Assembly (NCBI GenBank): GCA_030068075.1 | Contig: CM057826.1 | Span: forward strand, 72,451,312-72,515,311 | DNA length: 64,000 bases | Source: Paguma larvata | Taxonomy: Eukaryota; Chordata; Mammalia; Carnivora; Viverridae | Reading direction: 5' to 3' | In this document: piece by piece, positions 1-13,060 of the stretch | How the letters are laid out: the number at the start of each line of letters is the position of its first letter | How positions within the stretch are numbered: the stretch's first letter is position 1 | The notes under the pieces: model-generated | Told to the model about the DNA's origin: nothing | What the model saw: the letters and a program-made list of their open reading frames with translations, nothing else | Database searches by the model: none | Position numbers and translations under genes: made by a program

Positions 1-1514
1 TCTTAATTTAGTTGAAACTTGATCTTCTAGAATAGTTAATAACCTCTTAATATGAGGTCTTCTAAAAAGCATAGTCTGAATAAAAGATCTGTGTGCCAGT
101 GGTTGTTTGGGAGGTAGACATGACAGCAGTGAGGGGAAGGTCAAACAGGGAGGCAGGAGAAACCAAGATCAAGGAAAGTTATTGAGATGGTTATTGCTAT
201 AGGTCACAAGAGATCCATTCTTCAGAGGAAGGTGTAGAATATCTCAAAACTGTCTACCTGAGGGTGCACACATTTGCCCTTTGCTCTCATGCTGCACTGA
301 TTAAGGGCTGCCCAGTGTTATCACTCCCCATCTGCACTGGCGTATGTGCTGCCTGGAATCCTGCAGGACTCTCAGGGCACAGATTTGGAAGGCCCTGGGG
401 CAGTTGCTTGAGGCAAGATGTTATCAACACCTAGCAAGACAAAGCAGATCTGATTCCAGAACCAAGGCTGGAATCAGATGGGAGGCCTGAGGAAAGTGAG
501 CAGGGGCATCTGGGTTAAGTAAACATTTTTAAGACGGTTCAACTTGGATTTGAATCTGGACTCCATAACTTGCTTTGTGAGTCATTTAGGACCCAGTATT
601 TATCATTATTATGTCTCGATTTACTCATCGTAAAATGGAAGGAGTATGTGCTTCACAGTAAGGCTCCGACTGTTAGAACCACTATAGGAGGTGCCTGATG
701 AATATTGTCTGGACGATCCTAAGTCCTATAGAAGAGGCAGTTTGCTGTCACATCACCTTTAAAAATGCTGATCAAAAGTGTTTCTGTTGAACCACACAGC
801 AATCGTTGCTTTGAGTAAGGCAAACATTATATTTATTTCATAAGGACTTTCAGACACAGAGAGATTATACGATTTTAACTAAAGTCTCTTATAAGGGATA
901 ATGCTGGTTTTCTGCCTGTTCTGCTAAGTGTTTAATTTTTTTTTTAATTTTTAGTAAATATTAAAACTGCTAAGCTGGTCTGCAATTTGCAGGTTATAAT
1001 TTACTCACAAATACAATTTATGGATCAAGGCTTAATTGCAGTGAACTAATACCTGTTTACTTACTAAACTTGGTGAATAGCTCATTCCCTGTCATTGATT
1101 TTACTGTTGAGAGTTGGGCAGGGCTGTGCCAAGTCATTTTCCCATGTCAGAGTTTGCTATGGAAGAACCAGTGTAATTACCTCCACTGACTTCTAGCTCT
1201 TAATCGAATTGGTGATTCCTGTAGTCTGCCTTAAATGAAGTTCTTAGGAAGCAATTTAGTTGTCAAGTGATCAGATTAAGCCTGCACATTTGGATGTTAA
1301 TTTTTCGAATACCTCAGTAACTGAAAAAAGTATACAAAATAGCTTATAATTACAAGAGTCAGAAACAGATTTATATAAACTTCATTAACCTAAAATTCAC
1401 CATTTAACAAAAATGTTAGTGACCACATTAATTTTATGAAGATTATTCTTTGCATGTACTTAATAAAATGTACATTGCAGTTCTATACTTAAAAAGTAGC
1501 ATCATATTCTTTTT
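1..1514. other. Intergenic, nothing recognised
   Basis: AT-rich unique-looking DNA without open frames of note or a repeat I can name. Confidence 0.6.
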
Positions 1515-1750
1515 AAACATTTGTGTGATATTTATTATATGTCCAGCCCTGCTCTAAGCCTCTTACATATATTAACCTATGTAATATTTGTAATAGCCTT
1601 ATGAGATAGGAACAATTATTATACCAATTTTATAAAAGAGGAAACTGAGGCACAAAGAAGTTAGTTAAGTGACTTGATGAAGATCACATAGCTAGTAAGT
1701 GGCAAAACATTGTGGTAGGACTTTAAAGTCTATGCCCTTAATCAACTTGC
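1515..1750 (+). repeat. MIR SINE (ancient)
   Basis: Plus-strand MIR with the typical core: 'AGAGGAAACTGAGGCACAAA' near 1635, then 'CACATAGCTAGTAAGTGGCA' near 1685. Confidence 0.9.
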
Positions 1751-4383
1751 CTATCTCTTCACATGATTCCTGAAAGAAAAAAAAAATCGGAGTAAAAGAT
1801 TCTTAGTGAGGTCACTAAAGACAGGTGATTCTAATTAGGGATGGGGCTTTTTGTTGGACTCTTTCAAGACTTTTTGGGTTAACATATATAGTAAGAACTT
1901 TTTCTTGAAATGTTTAACAAGATAAATGAAATGGATACAATATGCAGAGATAACTATGTTTGTTTTATTTCATCTATTTGGTTATCCTGATCAAAATTTG
2001 CATACTGTAGGTCATCTCTGTTGTCTTTGGGTTGCTAGGGTCAGAAGTTCAATTAAATTGATTTAACAAGAAAAAGAAACGTATTGTGTGACCGATAATT
2101 CAGATGGTTAGCGCTAGTTTAGGACTTGATTCTATGCAGGATGACTTTTTGTTTTTCTTTCTCCATCTCTTGACTCTGCTCTTCTCTATTTTCTCTTCAG
2201 GTAGGCTTTCTATATGCGGTATCAATGTTGACCCGGGAGAGACCAGAGTTACTTAAACAGAAGGAGAGCTCCCATTATCCAGAGTTCATATTAATTGCCA
2301 GAGAAGAGCTGATTGGCTTTGCTTGGGTCAAGTGTCTACTTCTGGAATAAGCATTAATTCCAGAGGCATGTGGTGCTTGACTGGCCAACCTGGGTTGGCT
2401 GGGATGGACACATTGTTGGAATCACATCAAACAGGTGACCATGCATTTCCCCAGAGGAAAAGAGTATTCAGTTACCAGAGTATTCAGCTGTCACTGATTC
2501 CAAATCAACTGCTCGAGATTCCAAAATCTTCAGGTCCTTTCAAGATATTTTGTGTCAGGGGCAATTGTAATAGACATTGCTGGACCTTGTTTTCTTATTT
2601 CCCCAGAAAGCAAGATAATCCTCATTACTTATCATCTTCATTATAGGAACATATTTTCATGTGATTCCTTTTTCTAAATTATTTATGATGGGTCTTAAAT
2701 TCTTCAGGTGATCAATAAAAGTAAGCTATTATTTAAAGTTAAAATACTATAACTTTTTTGCCAAATACATAATACCATATACAAAACACGCCTAAAGATA
2801 TGTGAGCCCACCCCTTCTTCTCCATGCTCACTTTTTTCACCATTTCTTTAGACTTGCTTTCATTCTGGCCTTGGAAAAATATTGGAATTTCCCCCAATGT
2901 GCTCTCATTTTATACATTGGCATGCATTTTGTGCTGCTCTCTTGTACTGCAATGTCAGTCCTTGTCTGCCAAACATACTCTTAATTCCAAGAAAATCTGC
3001 CTGGTCCACAGCCCTTACGGGCTTGCATTGACCTAAGTCCTATTCTTATTCCCTTCCCCACCACTCCAGCAATAGCTCTTTAGACTGGGGAGAATGCATG
3101 TCTCAATACAGCAAGCTCTCTATGAGAGAGGTAGTATTGTTATCCTTATTTGAGGAAACCAAGGCCCTGAAACCTTATATCAAGCTGGTAAATGATGGAG
3201 TCAAGATACAAATTCAAGTAGATTAATTTCCAAACCTGTGTTTTAATCACTGTATTCCCTCTCATTCAAGAATGCTTATTGAATGAATGGATTAATGCTT
3301 ATTGAAAACCAGCCTTAATACTATGCCATGACTGACTAGAAAAAATAATAGTTAAAATTTTTAAAAAAGGAAGAAAAACAAAACCGTTGTTAGGGTCATT
3401 TAAAAAGGAGACAGAGAAGCCTGCCCTTCCACATTTTATGAATGTAGTGTTGACTGATCAGCGCTTTTAGAATAATGTGAGGTATTTTTGTAGAGCAAGA
3501 AATGTTTCTGAGAGAAAATTTTGGTCTTTTAGAACCAAAGCACTTGATTTAACACACACATGCACACATACATATAACCATCTTTCTAGTGTGACCTATA
3601 AATTCAATATATACATTTAATATTTAATTTTTTCCTGGAGGCAAGAGTTAAGCTTATGGTAACATACATGCATTTTTTTTTTTTTCTTTCACAGAATGTC
3701 ACTTAATGTTTGTCTTTTGACATTTCAAGAGAAAGGCCTTCTGATAGTGCTGCTGAATCAGTGACTGCTTTGGTTGGAAATTCAGCTGTGTTTAGTGAGG
3801 TATGATACATAGCTAACTGCTGAAAACTGTCAGTATGTGGGTACTTTTGCCTGAATAACACTAACTTTCAAACCAAACACTTCAAATGGATTGGATAATA
3901 ACAAGATAGGGAATGGAGGTAAAGGAGATTCTACAAAACCAAACAATTCTTAAAAGCAATCATATAGTCTTCTGCAGTAAATAATTTTCTTGCCAAAAAA
4001 TTATGTTTTCGACACCAAATAGTAGAATGGTCACCATATTCCTTAACCAGGAGAACTTTCTCAGAAGCCCATTTAACAAATACCTTTATAGAATTCCAAA
4101 TTTAATCTCCTTATTTAAAAGACCACTATTCATTCTAATTTATTGGTCTCTCCCTAGATAATACTAAATATTCCTATTTTTATCTTAATTCTGCCAATTA
4201 TGTCATGAATCTTTGATTGTCAATTTGATTCTATTATTCACTACCAAGAACCTCATCACCTTTCCTTTATTCTTCAAATAAAGCACTATTTTTTACTTTT
4301 CAAATTATATATTTGGGGAACAATTACAAATAAGTAGTCACAGAAAAATAATCTAACTTTATCTTAAAATTAGGTACTGTTTT
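1751..4383. other. Intergenic, mostly unassigned
   Basis: Apart from the MIR piece at 3125-3262 I see nothing. The 107-codon frame 2323-2646 shows no domain, no splice partner and no codon bias that I can detect. A CA-rich run lies at about 3552-3580. Confidence 0.6.
3125..3262 (+). repeat. MIR fragment
   Basis: Degraded MIR: 'TGAGGAAACCAAGGCCCTGA', then a region ending 'TGTGTTTTAATCACTGTATT', in the same order as MIR. Confidence 0.65.
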
Positions 4384-4592
4384 GGGGTTCCTTGGTGGCT
4401 CACTTGGTTGAACATCTGACTCTTGATTTCGATTCAGGTCATGATCTCACAGTTTGTGGGATCGAGCCCTGTATTGGGCTCCATGCTGACAGTGTGGAGC
4501 CTGCTTGGGATTCTTTCTCTCCATCTCTCTCTCTCTCCCCTATCCCCAACCATGCTCTCTCTCAAAATAAATAAATAAAATTAATTTTTTTT
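4384..4592 (+). mobile_element. CAN-SINE (tRNA-derived, felid type)
   Basis: tRNA-like head with 'CAGGTCATGATCTCACAGTT' and 'GGGATCGAGCCCTG', CT-rich body and AAATAAATAAA tail. Moderately diverged. The frame 4392-4574 runs across it and is not a gene. Confidence 0.93.
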
Positions 4593-4944
4593 AATTAGGC
4601 ATGTTTTTCCATCATCTTCATAAAATATTTAATATCAAGTCTTTAGAATCATGCTTCTAAATCCTTAACATGTTAAGCCTCCTCAACATTTCACATCAGA
4701 TATGCAGTAATGAGAAAGACCCATGGATAATTGTCTCCCAACCCTTGGCGTTCTTTTCTCCAATGAATCCTCTATTATTTTGGCTAATGACCCCACTGAA
4801 AAAAAAACCAGTACTGGCTATCTCCAGTGTACTCATACACATATTTCTACTTCAGTAGACTTTCACTCTTTTCTCTGTAAGAACACGGGTTTGTCTGGGA
4901 GACCATAGCAACAGGTGATAATTACAAGGATCCTGTTAAGTATT

Positions 4945-5385
4945 CAATTTTATGCCCTCAAAATTTATATGTTGAAGTCATAATCTTTGGTGCCTTATAA
5001 TGTAACCTTAGAGGGAACAAACTCATCGTGGATGTAATTAGTTCAGATGAGGTCATATTGATGTAGGGTGCTCCTAATCTAATAAATGGGAAATTTAGAC
5101 ACAGACATGGACCAAAGAACAATGCCATGTGAAAATGAAGGCAGAGATTGGGCTGAGGCATCTACAAGCCAGAAAAGGCCAAAGAAGATTGCCACCAAAC
5201 CATCAGAAGTGAGGGGAGAGTGATGGGATAGATTCTTTTCCACAATCTTTAGAAGGAACCAAGTCTCCTGACATGTTGATCTTGGATTTCTAGTCTCCAG
5301 AATTGTGAGAACTGTGTTGCTTAAGACACCCAGTTTGTGGTCCTTTGTTACACCAGTCTTGGAAAGCTGACACAAATCCACAGAC
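4945..5385 (+). mobile_element. MLT1-type solo LTR (ERVL-MaLR)
   Basis: Plus-strand text follows the MLT1A LTR: 'AAAATTTATATGTTGAAGTC', 'GATGTAATTAGTTCAGATGA', 'GGGAAATTTAGACACAGACA', 'ATCTACAAGCCAGAAAAGG', 'TTCTAGTCTCCAGAATTGTG' and 'CACCCAGTTTGTGGTCCTTT'. No internal retroviral sequence is attached. The minus-strand frames at 4958-5381 are chance frames in this LTR. Confidence 0.85.
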
Positions 5386-6084
5386 TTTCGGAAGACCTGA
5401 TCCTAATGAGCACTGATGCACGGTGGGAATCTTAAAGTCCTTCTCCAACCTGAGCTCATTTCAACCCCACTGAGTTACAGGAGTACCATTTGGTGAATTC
5501 CCCAAATTCACCAGAACCTGCACTTAGAACCCAATAGCCAGATAGAATATCACTAATTTCAAATGGTATTTTTAATGCAAGGATTTTAGGGCTTAAGCAA
5601 GTCTTCAGACCTGAACTGTTAATATTAGCGATACGCATCGCCTGAACTCTCGACCAAGTTTCCTTTGCTCTCAGCTCTTGTAAAACTCTGTCTGTCACAA
5701 TTCTGCTCACCACCTTCCTTTCCTGGCTTTTATTTCTTGGACTAACCAAATCTTGCCTTAATCATATCATCATTCCTATCTTTTTAGTGAGAGATGTTGC
5801 CTGGTTCTGGTGATCTGCTCATGAACAAGAATACACATAGTAGAGAATGGACAAGGAGGGAGAGTGGAACTATTTTTTTTTTTCCTTTCACAAAAGAACA
5901 ATGATTACCTACACGTAGGTTCATGTGTGATCTAGCCTACGTGTCCAACTTAAATAACTTGAACAAGAAGTACTCTGCCTCTGGAATAATGGCTCCTTAC
6001 GTAGACTGAGTTCCAACTTTTTGTGTTAGATACTGCATGAGGTGCTTTGCCTATGAATTTCGAGTTGATCCTAATAATGAGGAT
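5386..6084. other. Intergenic, unassigned
   Basis: Non-repetitive by eye. The minus-strand frame 5456-5749 has no recognisable features. Confidence 0.55.
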
Positions 6085-6285
6085 CATTTTCATCATTTGC
6101 TGAGTACTACAGTGTGTTTGCCCTGTAATTGGTTTTAATACACTTGGTTTTAATTCCTGCCCACTACAGAATTAGGCATTGTTCTCCACATTTCACAGAT
6201 AGGGAAATTGAGATTCATACATGTTACATATTTACTTTGGCAGGGTAAGTAACAAATGTAGAAGCATGTGAACTCTATTTTAAAA
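6085..6285 (+). repeat. MIR-like fragment
   Basis: Contains 'CACATTTCACAGATAGGGAA' and 'ATTGAGATTCATACATG', a diverged form of the MIR core, preceded by text typical of the MIR 5' half. Confidence 0.55.
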
Positions 6286-6639
6286 TGTCTCAATCCATTT
6301 CTTTTAGATTTAAAAATGAAAGTACATTACCACTAGATGGCAGCAAATTAAATCTTTTAAAACCGTATATCTGATTAAGTAGAAGTGAAGGAAGCAGGGG
6401 CGGTCATTAATTTGTGGCAGAGGGGAACTAGGGATTTAGACAGAAACATGACAAGCAAAATACACTGGAAAATTGTGTAAACTATCAGCCAAATTGTGAT
6501 TACAGACTTTCTCTATCGGCCTCCTAAAGTCAAACACTTTCAACAACAATTCCTTTGGCCCGTATGTTCTAAGATAACACCACAGACAAAACTGATTCAA
6601 TGGTAACTCCCCACAGTCTGATGAGTTCTGAAAATACAA

Positions 6640-7520
6640 TCATTAACTGTACAGGGACCTGTCTAACTTACAAATTCTGACCAGTCTTTGCCAAGACAAC
6701 CCCATGACTAAGTCTAGCACCAAACCCTCTTAGTACGCTTCCCTGACTCCCTCCTTTGGTTGTGACCATTAATACATCAATGAAACATGCTATTTTCAAA
6801 CTTATTAAGAGATTAACTTCAAAATGCCTATAATATTAAAATTGGTTTATTTTAGGCAGTGTAAACTGAACATTAGCCACAGTGCAGAAGCAAAGAATCA
6901 AATATCCTGACAAAGACCTTCTCCTTGACCAAATTGTAGATAGACTCCCCTGAACTTTCTTTTCAAAACCGTCTTAGCAAAAATTTTGGTATGACATCAT
7001 TCGCCTACCCTTGATATCTGATCACCCTTGTTATCTGACCAAGTTCCTCGTCCCCATCTTTGATATAGGAGTCTTTGGCCTGCTCTTAGCAAGAGTCTTA
7101 TTACCAAGAGTCCCCTTGTGCTTGAGGTCTCCTCTTACTAATTTTCTTTTTTTTCTTTTAATTTTTTTTAACGTTTATTTCTTTTTGAGAGACAGAGAAA
7201 GGCTGGAGGAGGAGTAGAGTGAGGGAGACAGAGGATCTGAAGCAGGCTCTGCATTGACAGCAGAGAGCCTGATGTGGGACTCGAACTCACGAACCACGAG
7301 ACCATGACCTGAGCCGAAGTTGGGCGCTCTACTGACTGAGCCACCCAGGCGCCCCACCTCTTGGTAATTTTCTGTCTATTGACCTACTCGGCCTGCTTTT
7401 TAGCTATAAATCCCCACTTGCTTTGCTGTATTTGGAGTTGAGCCCAATTTCTTACCTTATGGCAGAGACTTGAATAAATGAATCCTTTTCATTTTAACAA
7501 GGGTCAGAATAATTTCTCTT
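6640..7520 (+). mobile_element. LTR-like repeat with promoter and polyA-like motifs, split by a SINE
   Basis: Contains a TATA-like box ('AGCTATAAATCCCCACTTGC' near 7401) and, downstream, 'GAGACTTGAATAAATGAATC', an AATAAA polyA-like signal, followed by 'AACAAGGGTCAGAATAATTT'. This is the usual end layout of a retroviral LTR. The body is C-rich ('TTCCTCGTCCCCATCTTTGA'). A SINE sits at 7147-7355 with a near-copy of its target on both sides. The left limit is uncertain. Confidence 0.5.
7147..7355 (-). mobile_element. CAN-SINE, antisense, inside LTR-like repeat
   Basis: Starts with a T-rich reversed tail and ends 'CTGAGCCACCCAGGCGCCCC'. Diverged direct repeats flank it ('CTCTTACTAATTTTCT' left, 'CTCTTGGTAATTTTCT' right). 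Confidence 0.93.
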
Positions 7521-8324
7521 CATTTTTAAATGTCTTGTTTTCAAAATTTTAGCAAATAACTTAGCAATCATTCTGAGTAGCTTTAAATCTGAAGTTATTT
7601 CTTAAAGTTCACTATCAATAACAGGAAAGAACAGCTCTTTTTTTTTGTCTTCTCATTCAACTGCTTATTACTTCATTGACTGACCTCTTAAATGATCTTC
7701 TACTGTCTCCAACTTCAATCTACTCAACCATTTGCAACTGAATTCCTAGGCTTTGCTAACTAATGAGTAAAAATTACTTTATTTCAACATCACAAATTCT
7801 TATCTGCAGAACCCCACCTCTCCCAGATACTTCTGACTGCCCCCTATTTCCACAGAGGTGTCAGTCAGGGAGTCATAATTGGGAATCAGAGTATTATGCT
7901 CCTCCTTCTCCCTCTCCACCTCCCCCTCCTCCTCCTCCTGCTCATTCCCCTTCTGAGTCATCCGTTGTCTATAAAGTTGCTTCAGGAAGCCTTAAAATTC
8001 TTTGTTATAGCTTTTAACTTTACTTCTGAGTGTCTTGAGCCTTATCTCTAGTGTACCTCACAGTAAACATTGATTTTGGCTATTGTGTTTCTTGCAAACC
8101 ATTATGTACTCAGATTCCACCAGTTCATTAAGGATTCTCTCAACCGTTGTCCTCCCACTATGGCCTTTTGTGAAATCGTATGCTGATATTCCCCCCTTCG
8201 TTTAAGTTAACTTCTACCCATTGACTGAGGGTCTCACTTAGTAGGTAGTAGAGGGCTACACATAGTAGGTACTTTTTAATATAAAAGTTTATGATTGTAA
8301 TAATTTTTTAAATAATTATCTTTG
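7521..8324. other. Intergenic, unassigned apart from a CCT tract
   Basis: Only the CCT-rich run stands out. Confidence 0.55.
7895..7950 (+). repeat. (CCT)n low-complexity tract
   Basis: C/T-rich run with CCT units. It gives a Pro/Ser-rich frame (7763-8017) that has no other gene support. Confidence 0.85.
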
Positions 8325-8535
8325 TTTAAGTATCTACTGTATACCAGGAACTGTGTGAGACACACCTAGCATATTACCTCGAACACTCAATAATTTTTCA
8401 AATGAGTTACCATTACCTTCATTTTGTAAATGAAGAATTATAGATGGGACTATTTAAAAGAATTCCTCCAAATCACATCATAACTAAGAAGAGCTGGACC
8501 CAAAGTCCAGGTTGAATTCTCCATACAGGATTCTT
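8325..8535 (+). repeat. MIR SINE
   Basis: 'TAAGTATCTACTGTATACCA' start, 'TTCATTTTGTAAATGAAGAA' core, then 'AGAGCTGGACCCAAAGTCCA', in MIR order on the plus strand. Confidence 0.75.
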
Positions 8536-8642
8536 TCTTCAAGGCCGCCACATTTGTTTTCCTATGAGCTTAAAAATTACTTAGCATTTCATTTATCCAG
8601 CAGTTAGACTTTTAATCTCAGTAAACATAAGAAACTCATGGG

Positions 8643-8690
8643 ACGTCAAAATAAATAAATGAATGAATAAATAAATAAATAAATAAATAA
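8643..8690 (+). repeat. (TAAA)n/(TGAA)n microsatellite
   Basis: 'AAATAAATAAATGAATGAAT' followed by several AAAT units. Confidence 0.95.
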
Positions 8691-10804
8691 AGCAAAATAA
8701 CTGTAATTACTGAGAGCACCCATTTACTTAATATTTTTAACGATACACTGCAGTCACTTTCAGCCTACAACCTGTAGATCTTATAGTTCATGTAGAATAT
8801 GTAAGAAATTTGACTACATAGTTCTGGGAGGTAACAGAGTAGAAACTGTTGCAAAAAGTCACTATACTCTATCAATGAGGAATCAAGAATTATTTTCCAG
8901 GGCAGCTAAGCAAACCAGGGCCATTTACTAAAAGCACAAATAGTTCTATATCTCTTAATAGTGAAGTCATCCCTTCTTAAAAATACTACATTACAGTAAT
9001 TTGTACCATCATGTTGTTTTTCTGCTTTATCGACTCATTTGCTGAAAAGAGTTATATATATACCCTCCATAGGTTACTTTAGTGAGTTGTTCTTCCTACA
9101 TACATGTTTGGAGGTTTTAGCTGAAATAGATATTATATGGAGGGCACTCAAGAGCACCTTATAAACATCTATTGTTTAATTCAAACTGGTCTCTTGAAAT
9201 ATATTAAGCTCTTGAATTGCTTAATTTCTCAGGGACTGCTTTAGTTGGTAGCTATATTTCAATGTCTATATTGAAATTTAATGCAACAGTCATTTGTTAA
9301 CTTTTAGAAAACATGCCATATTATTTTAATATCCATGTTTACAGATTCAAAGGTAGCTTTTTGTTTTTTCCACATTTAATGTTTCCCAAACTGGGATATG
9401 TTTTATAACTTTATTTACATTTTCTTTTTTTTCTTTTTATTTTTTTATTTGCATTTTCTATGAAAAGTTGTTTAAAAATTTTTTTAATGTTTATTTTCTT
9501 TTTTGAGAGAGAGACAGGGCACGAGTGGGGGAGGAGCAGAGAAAGAGGGAGACACAGAATCTGAAGCAGGCTCCAGGCTCTGAGCTGTCAGTCCTTAGCC
9601 CGGTGTGGGGCTCAAGCCCATGAACTTGTGAGATCATGACCTGAGCTAAAGTCGGACGCTTAATCGACTGAGCCACATAGGTGCCCCTCGGCCTGTTATT
9701 TCTTCTTAAATACTCAGGCTACAATCCTTGTAGCTGGATGGCACTGCCCTCTATTATATGATAAAAACCTTGTGATTAGACATTTTTCCCCTTGAACAAA
9801 TGCTACTATTAAAAAAAAAAACACAACTAAATCATTCAGTTGGCTGAAAAAACCAATTTATTATACAAATGAGAAAACATCAACTTATGAAATATGATAA
9901 AATAATTGCTATTATTCTGTGATTTAAATAAATTTTGGCCCCCAAATAACTTCTAAACTTAAGTTTTTGGAATAGGAAAGGAATCTCTATAATCCCACTC
10001 TCCATCAGGGTAACCACCGGCTCTCTATGACTGTTGAGCATTTGAAATTTGGCCAGTCCAAACTGAGATGTCCTGTAGGTATAAAATACAAAGTAAAGAC
10101 TTAGTGGAAATAAAGGAATATCAGATATTCAATTAATAATTAATGATTTCAAATCTATTAATTACATGTTGAAATAACATTTAGGACATATTAGGGTAAA
10201 TAAAATAAATACTCAAATTAATTTTGCTTATTTCTTTTTACTTCTTCTGCAGTGGGACTAGAAAATTTTAAATTACATATGTGCTAACATTTTATTTCTA
10301 TTGTACAGTACTGCTCTATAACTTTGGTTTTTTAGAGACTCAAAAACTTCAAAGGTCTCTTTTCTGGTAAAATTAAAAAGAAATTAGTGAGGTACCACTT
10401 ATAATTTCTTTTTCACACTCCTTTGGACTTTAAAAAAATTTTTGTGATCAGAACAACAACCACAAAAAAGCCAAATTTACATGAGCAAATTTTCCTCTAG
10501 GACCTCATCTTTCTGGCAGTATGCAGTTGTGTTAGTAAACAGCAATACATGGGTGGTTTCCCCTACTTTCTACCTCATACTCCCTGTTACAGTGAAAAGG
10601 ATATATATTTTTATGACTCTTACCTGCTGCTTCCAGTTGTGATTTCCAGACTTAACTTTCCTAAAGTGCCGTATCGTTTTTTTTTCCATGGGTGTTTTAA
10701 ACAACATTGAGTATTGAAAATATGACTGCGCTTTCACACAGTTGTTTCTGGCATAAAGGATTACTCACATAACCCTGGAAGCAAGTCAAAGGTCAGTAGG
10801 TATG
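8691..10804. other. Intergenic, unassigned apart from one SINE
   Basis: AT-rich, no frames or named repeats besides the SINE at 9473-9687. Confidence 0.55.
9473..9687 (-). mobile_element. CAN-SINE, antisense
   Basis: GAGAGAGAGACAGG body, then 'GAGATCATGACCTGAGCTAA', ending 'GAGCCACATAGGTGCCCC'. Confidence 0.93.
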
Positions 10805-11160
10805 AGGCCATTTATTGGTTTTGGGTACTTCCCTTCTATTCTTAATTTCTTGTATGTTTTTGTCACAAAAGGTTAATGAATATTTTCAAATGCTTTTTCT
10901 GCATCTATTAAAATGATCAGATAGATTTTGTGTTTTGTGAATCTGGTGTATTACATTAAATGATCTTCCAATGTTAAAACAACCTTGCATTCCTGTAATA
11001 AATTCCACTTGATCATGGAATATAGTTCTTTTTATATGTTGCTGGATTCGATTTGCTAACATTTTGAGGAATTTTTTTTACAGTTCATGAAATCTTTCTG
11101 AAAGATATTTTTATGGATAAAGAATTATTGGTTGGAGATTTTTCTTTCATATTTTAAAGA
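10805..11160 (-). mobile_element. Decayed L1 ORF2 fragment, antisense
   Basis: Blocks such as 'AATGCTTTTTCTGCATCTAT' and 'TTTTTATATGTTGCTGGATT' occur in the same order as in the better L1 copy at 25130-25330, so this is a reverse-transcriptase segment read on the minus strand, with many changes. Confidence 0.8.
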
Positions 11161-13060
11161 TATAGTTTTTTTTTTACATTCATGCCTGCATAGTTTCCAA
11201 TTATATAATTACTTTTATTTATTTACTTTTTAAAATGTCTTTTTATTCATTTATGTATTTATTGTATAATTTACTTTTTGTCTCTATAAATTATGTTTCT
11301 CTTTTCTCTGACTTCCTTCAAGCTTCTCTAATTAGGCTTGATTTTTATCCTATGATTATGATATATCTAAATATTTTTTTAAATTTATCTTCTATATCTT
11401 CTTGTATTTATCTTATTCATCATTTTCTGGTATTATTGCTTATGTGATTCTACATCTTTCATTAGTTTTATAAAATCTATGACCATTATATCTGCAAATA
11501 ATTCTTCCAGCTCCTTGTCTCTCCTAGGTACCTCAATTATACATATGTTAGAACGTTTAATAATTTTCAGGCACTGTATATAAATGTATATTGCAGACCA
11601 ATCTGTTTACACCTGGAAGTGATGATTCTTCTATCTGATTGTTAGTCTAGTTTTGTCATTGTTGACAGGGGTAGAGTTGGATTTGGGTTTTGTTTTTGTT
11701 CCATTTATCTTTTGTGCACCATGGGTTTAAAATTCTAATGGGGATTGAAGCTTCCATATGCTTTGTCTGAAATCTAGAGTGCTTGAGAGTCTTTTGACAG
11801 TATTACTACTCTTCTCTCTGCTTTCAGCAGGTCCAGTATGCCTCCATCACAGATGGGGCCTCCTTCTGCTCTCCTGACCCACCTATATTGGTCCAGTGTC
11901 ATTGCTTTTTTATTCATGCAAAACTCATAATGGAAGCAGAGGCTAGGTTCCCCTGGACCAGCCCCAGTCCTAGTCCCTGAGTGCCTGAGCCTCAAGGGTT
12001 GGACTTTGCCTCGTTTTGGTGGCAGGTCTTGGGAAGGGATGATGTTCCTGCCATTCCCTCTTTGTCAGATGACTTGTATTTCTACCCTTCCCTCCGGTTG
12101 CAGCCAATTTTTGCTTTGATCATAGAAAGGATGTCTTCCTGCCTCTCTTTCTTTTTTTTTTTTAAATTTTATTTTTTTTTGAGAGCAGGAGAGACAAAGC
12201 ATGAGCAGGGGAGGGGCAGAGAGAGAGAGAGATGGAGACAAAAACCCGAAGCAGGCTACAGGCTCTGAGCCGTCAGCACAGAGCCCGACGCTGGGCTCGA
12301 ACTCACAGACCGTGAGATCATGACCTGAGCGAAGTCGGACACTTAACTGACTGAGCCACCCAGGCAACCCCCTCCCTCTCTTTCAATGGCAAATGTTTTT
12401 TGCTCTGTTCTTGCTTTGCAAATGATTTGGGGGCAAAAGAATTTCCCGCCTCAATTTCAGAGGCAGAACTGCTTTTGCTTTGATTGTTAAAAGGCTCAGG
12501 AGCACAGCTCAGGTGAGGAAGAGTTCCTGTTTCTCCCTCATTGTCAGTCTATCACTAGCAAATGTGTTCCTCATTAAGGAGGACTCTCTTGCTCTCTCAG
12601 ATGGCAAAGATCTGATAAGAGGGTGTGGATTCCTCTTGTCTCCTGAAGTTCCTAGGGTTTCTAAACCATTATGTTAGTCCTCATGTATCCTTTAAAAGTT
12701 GATTAAAATTCCAAATATTTTTTAAATCTTCTTTTATGGTTGCTACCTCCTCCTTCTGTGTTCTGCCAAAGATGAAAGAGTTTGTGTGTCCCATCCTTCT
12801 TCCTGGGATTTGGTTACCCTTTGGAAGCAATTCACCAGCTCTCCAGTGGGCTTAAAAAAGTGATAATTTTTACATTATCCAGCTTTTTTTCTTGGTTATT
12901 ATGTCGTTACTTTCTTGGTTATTATGTTGTTGTTTGTGGCATATGCTGTTGGTTATTATTGTTAGAGTCAGGTAACATTCTGTTTGGCTCTCTATATTCT
13001 GGGTAGAAGCAAAAGTCTTAGAATCATTTATTTTGATCAGAGCAATTTTTTTCCCCCTCT
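11161..13060 (-). mobile_element. Probable 5' part of the same old L1, strongly decayed
   Basis: Text at 11480-11560 ('AGCTCCTTGTCTCTCCTAGG') and 11750-12060 resembles antisense L1 ORF1 and 5' UTR sequence, which is what should follow the ORF2 fragment to the left. A SINE interrupts it at 12151-12371. Similarity is weak and the right limit is a guess. Confidence 0.4.
12151..12371 (-). mobile_element. CAN-SINE, antisense
   Basis: 'CGTGAGATCATGACCTGAGC' and 'GAGCCACCCAGGCAACCCC' end. Short CCTCTCTTTC-like direct repeats flank it. Confidence 0.93.

Noticed and set aside
2323..2646. 107-codon frame
   Set aside because: No recognisable protein features, splice partners or repeats; length is within chance for 64 kb.
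7763..8017. Pro-rich 84-codon frame
   Set aside because: Produced by a CCT low-complexity tract.
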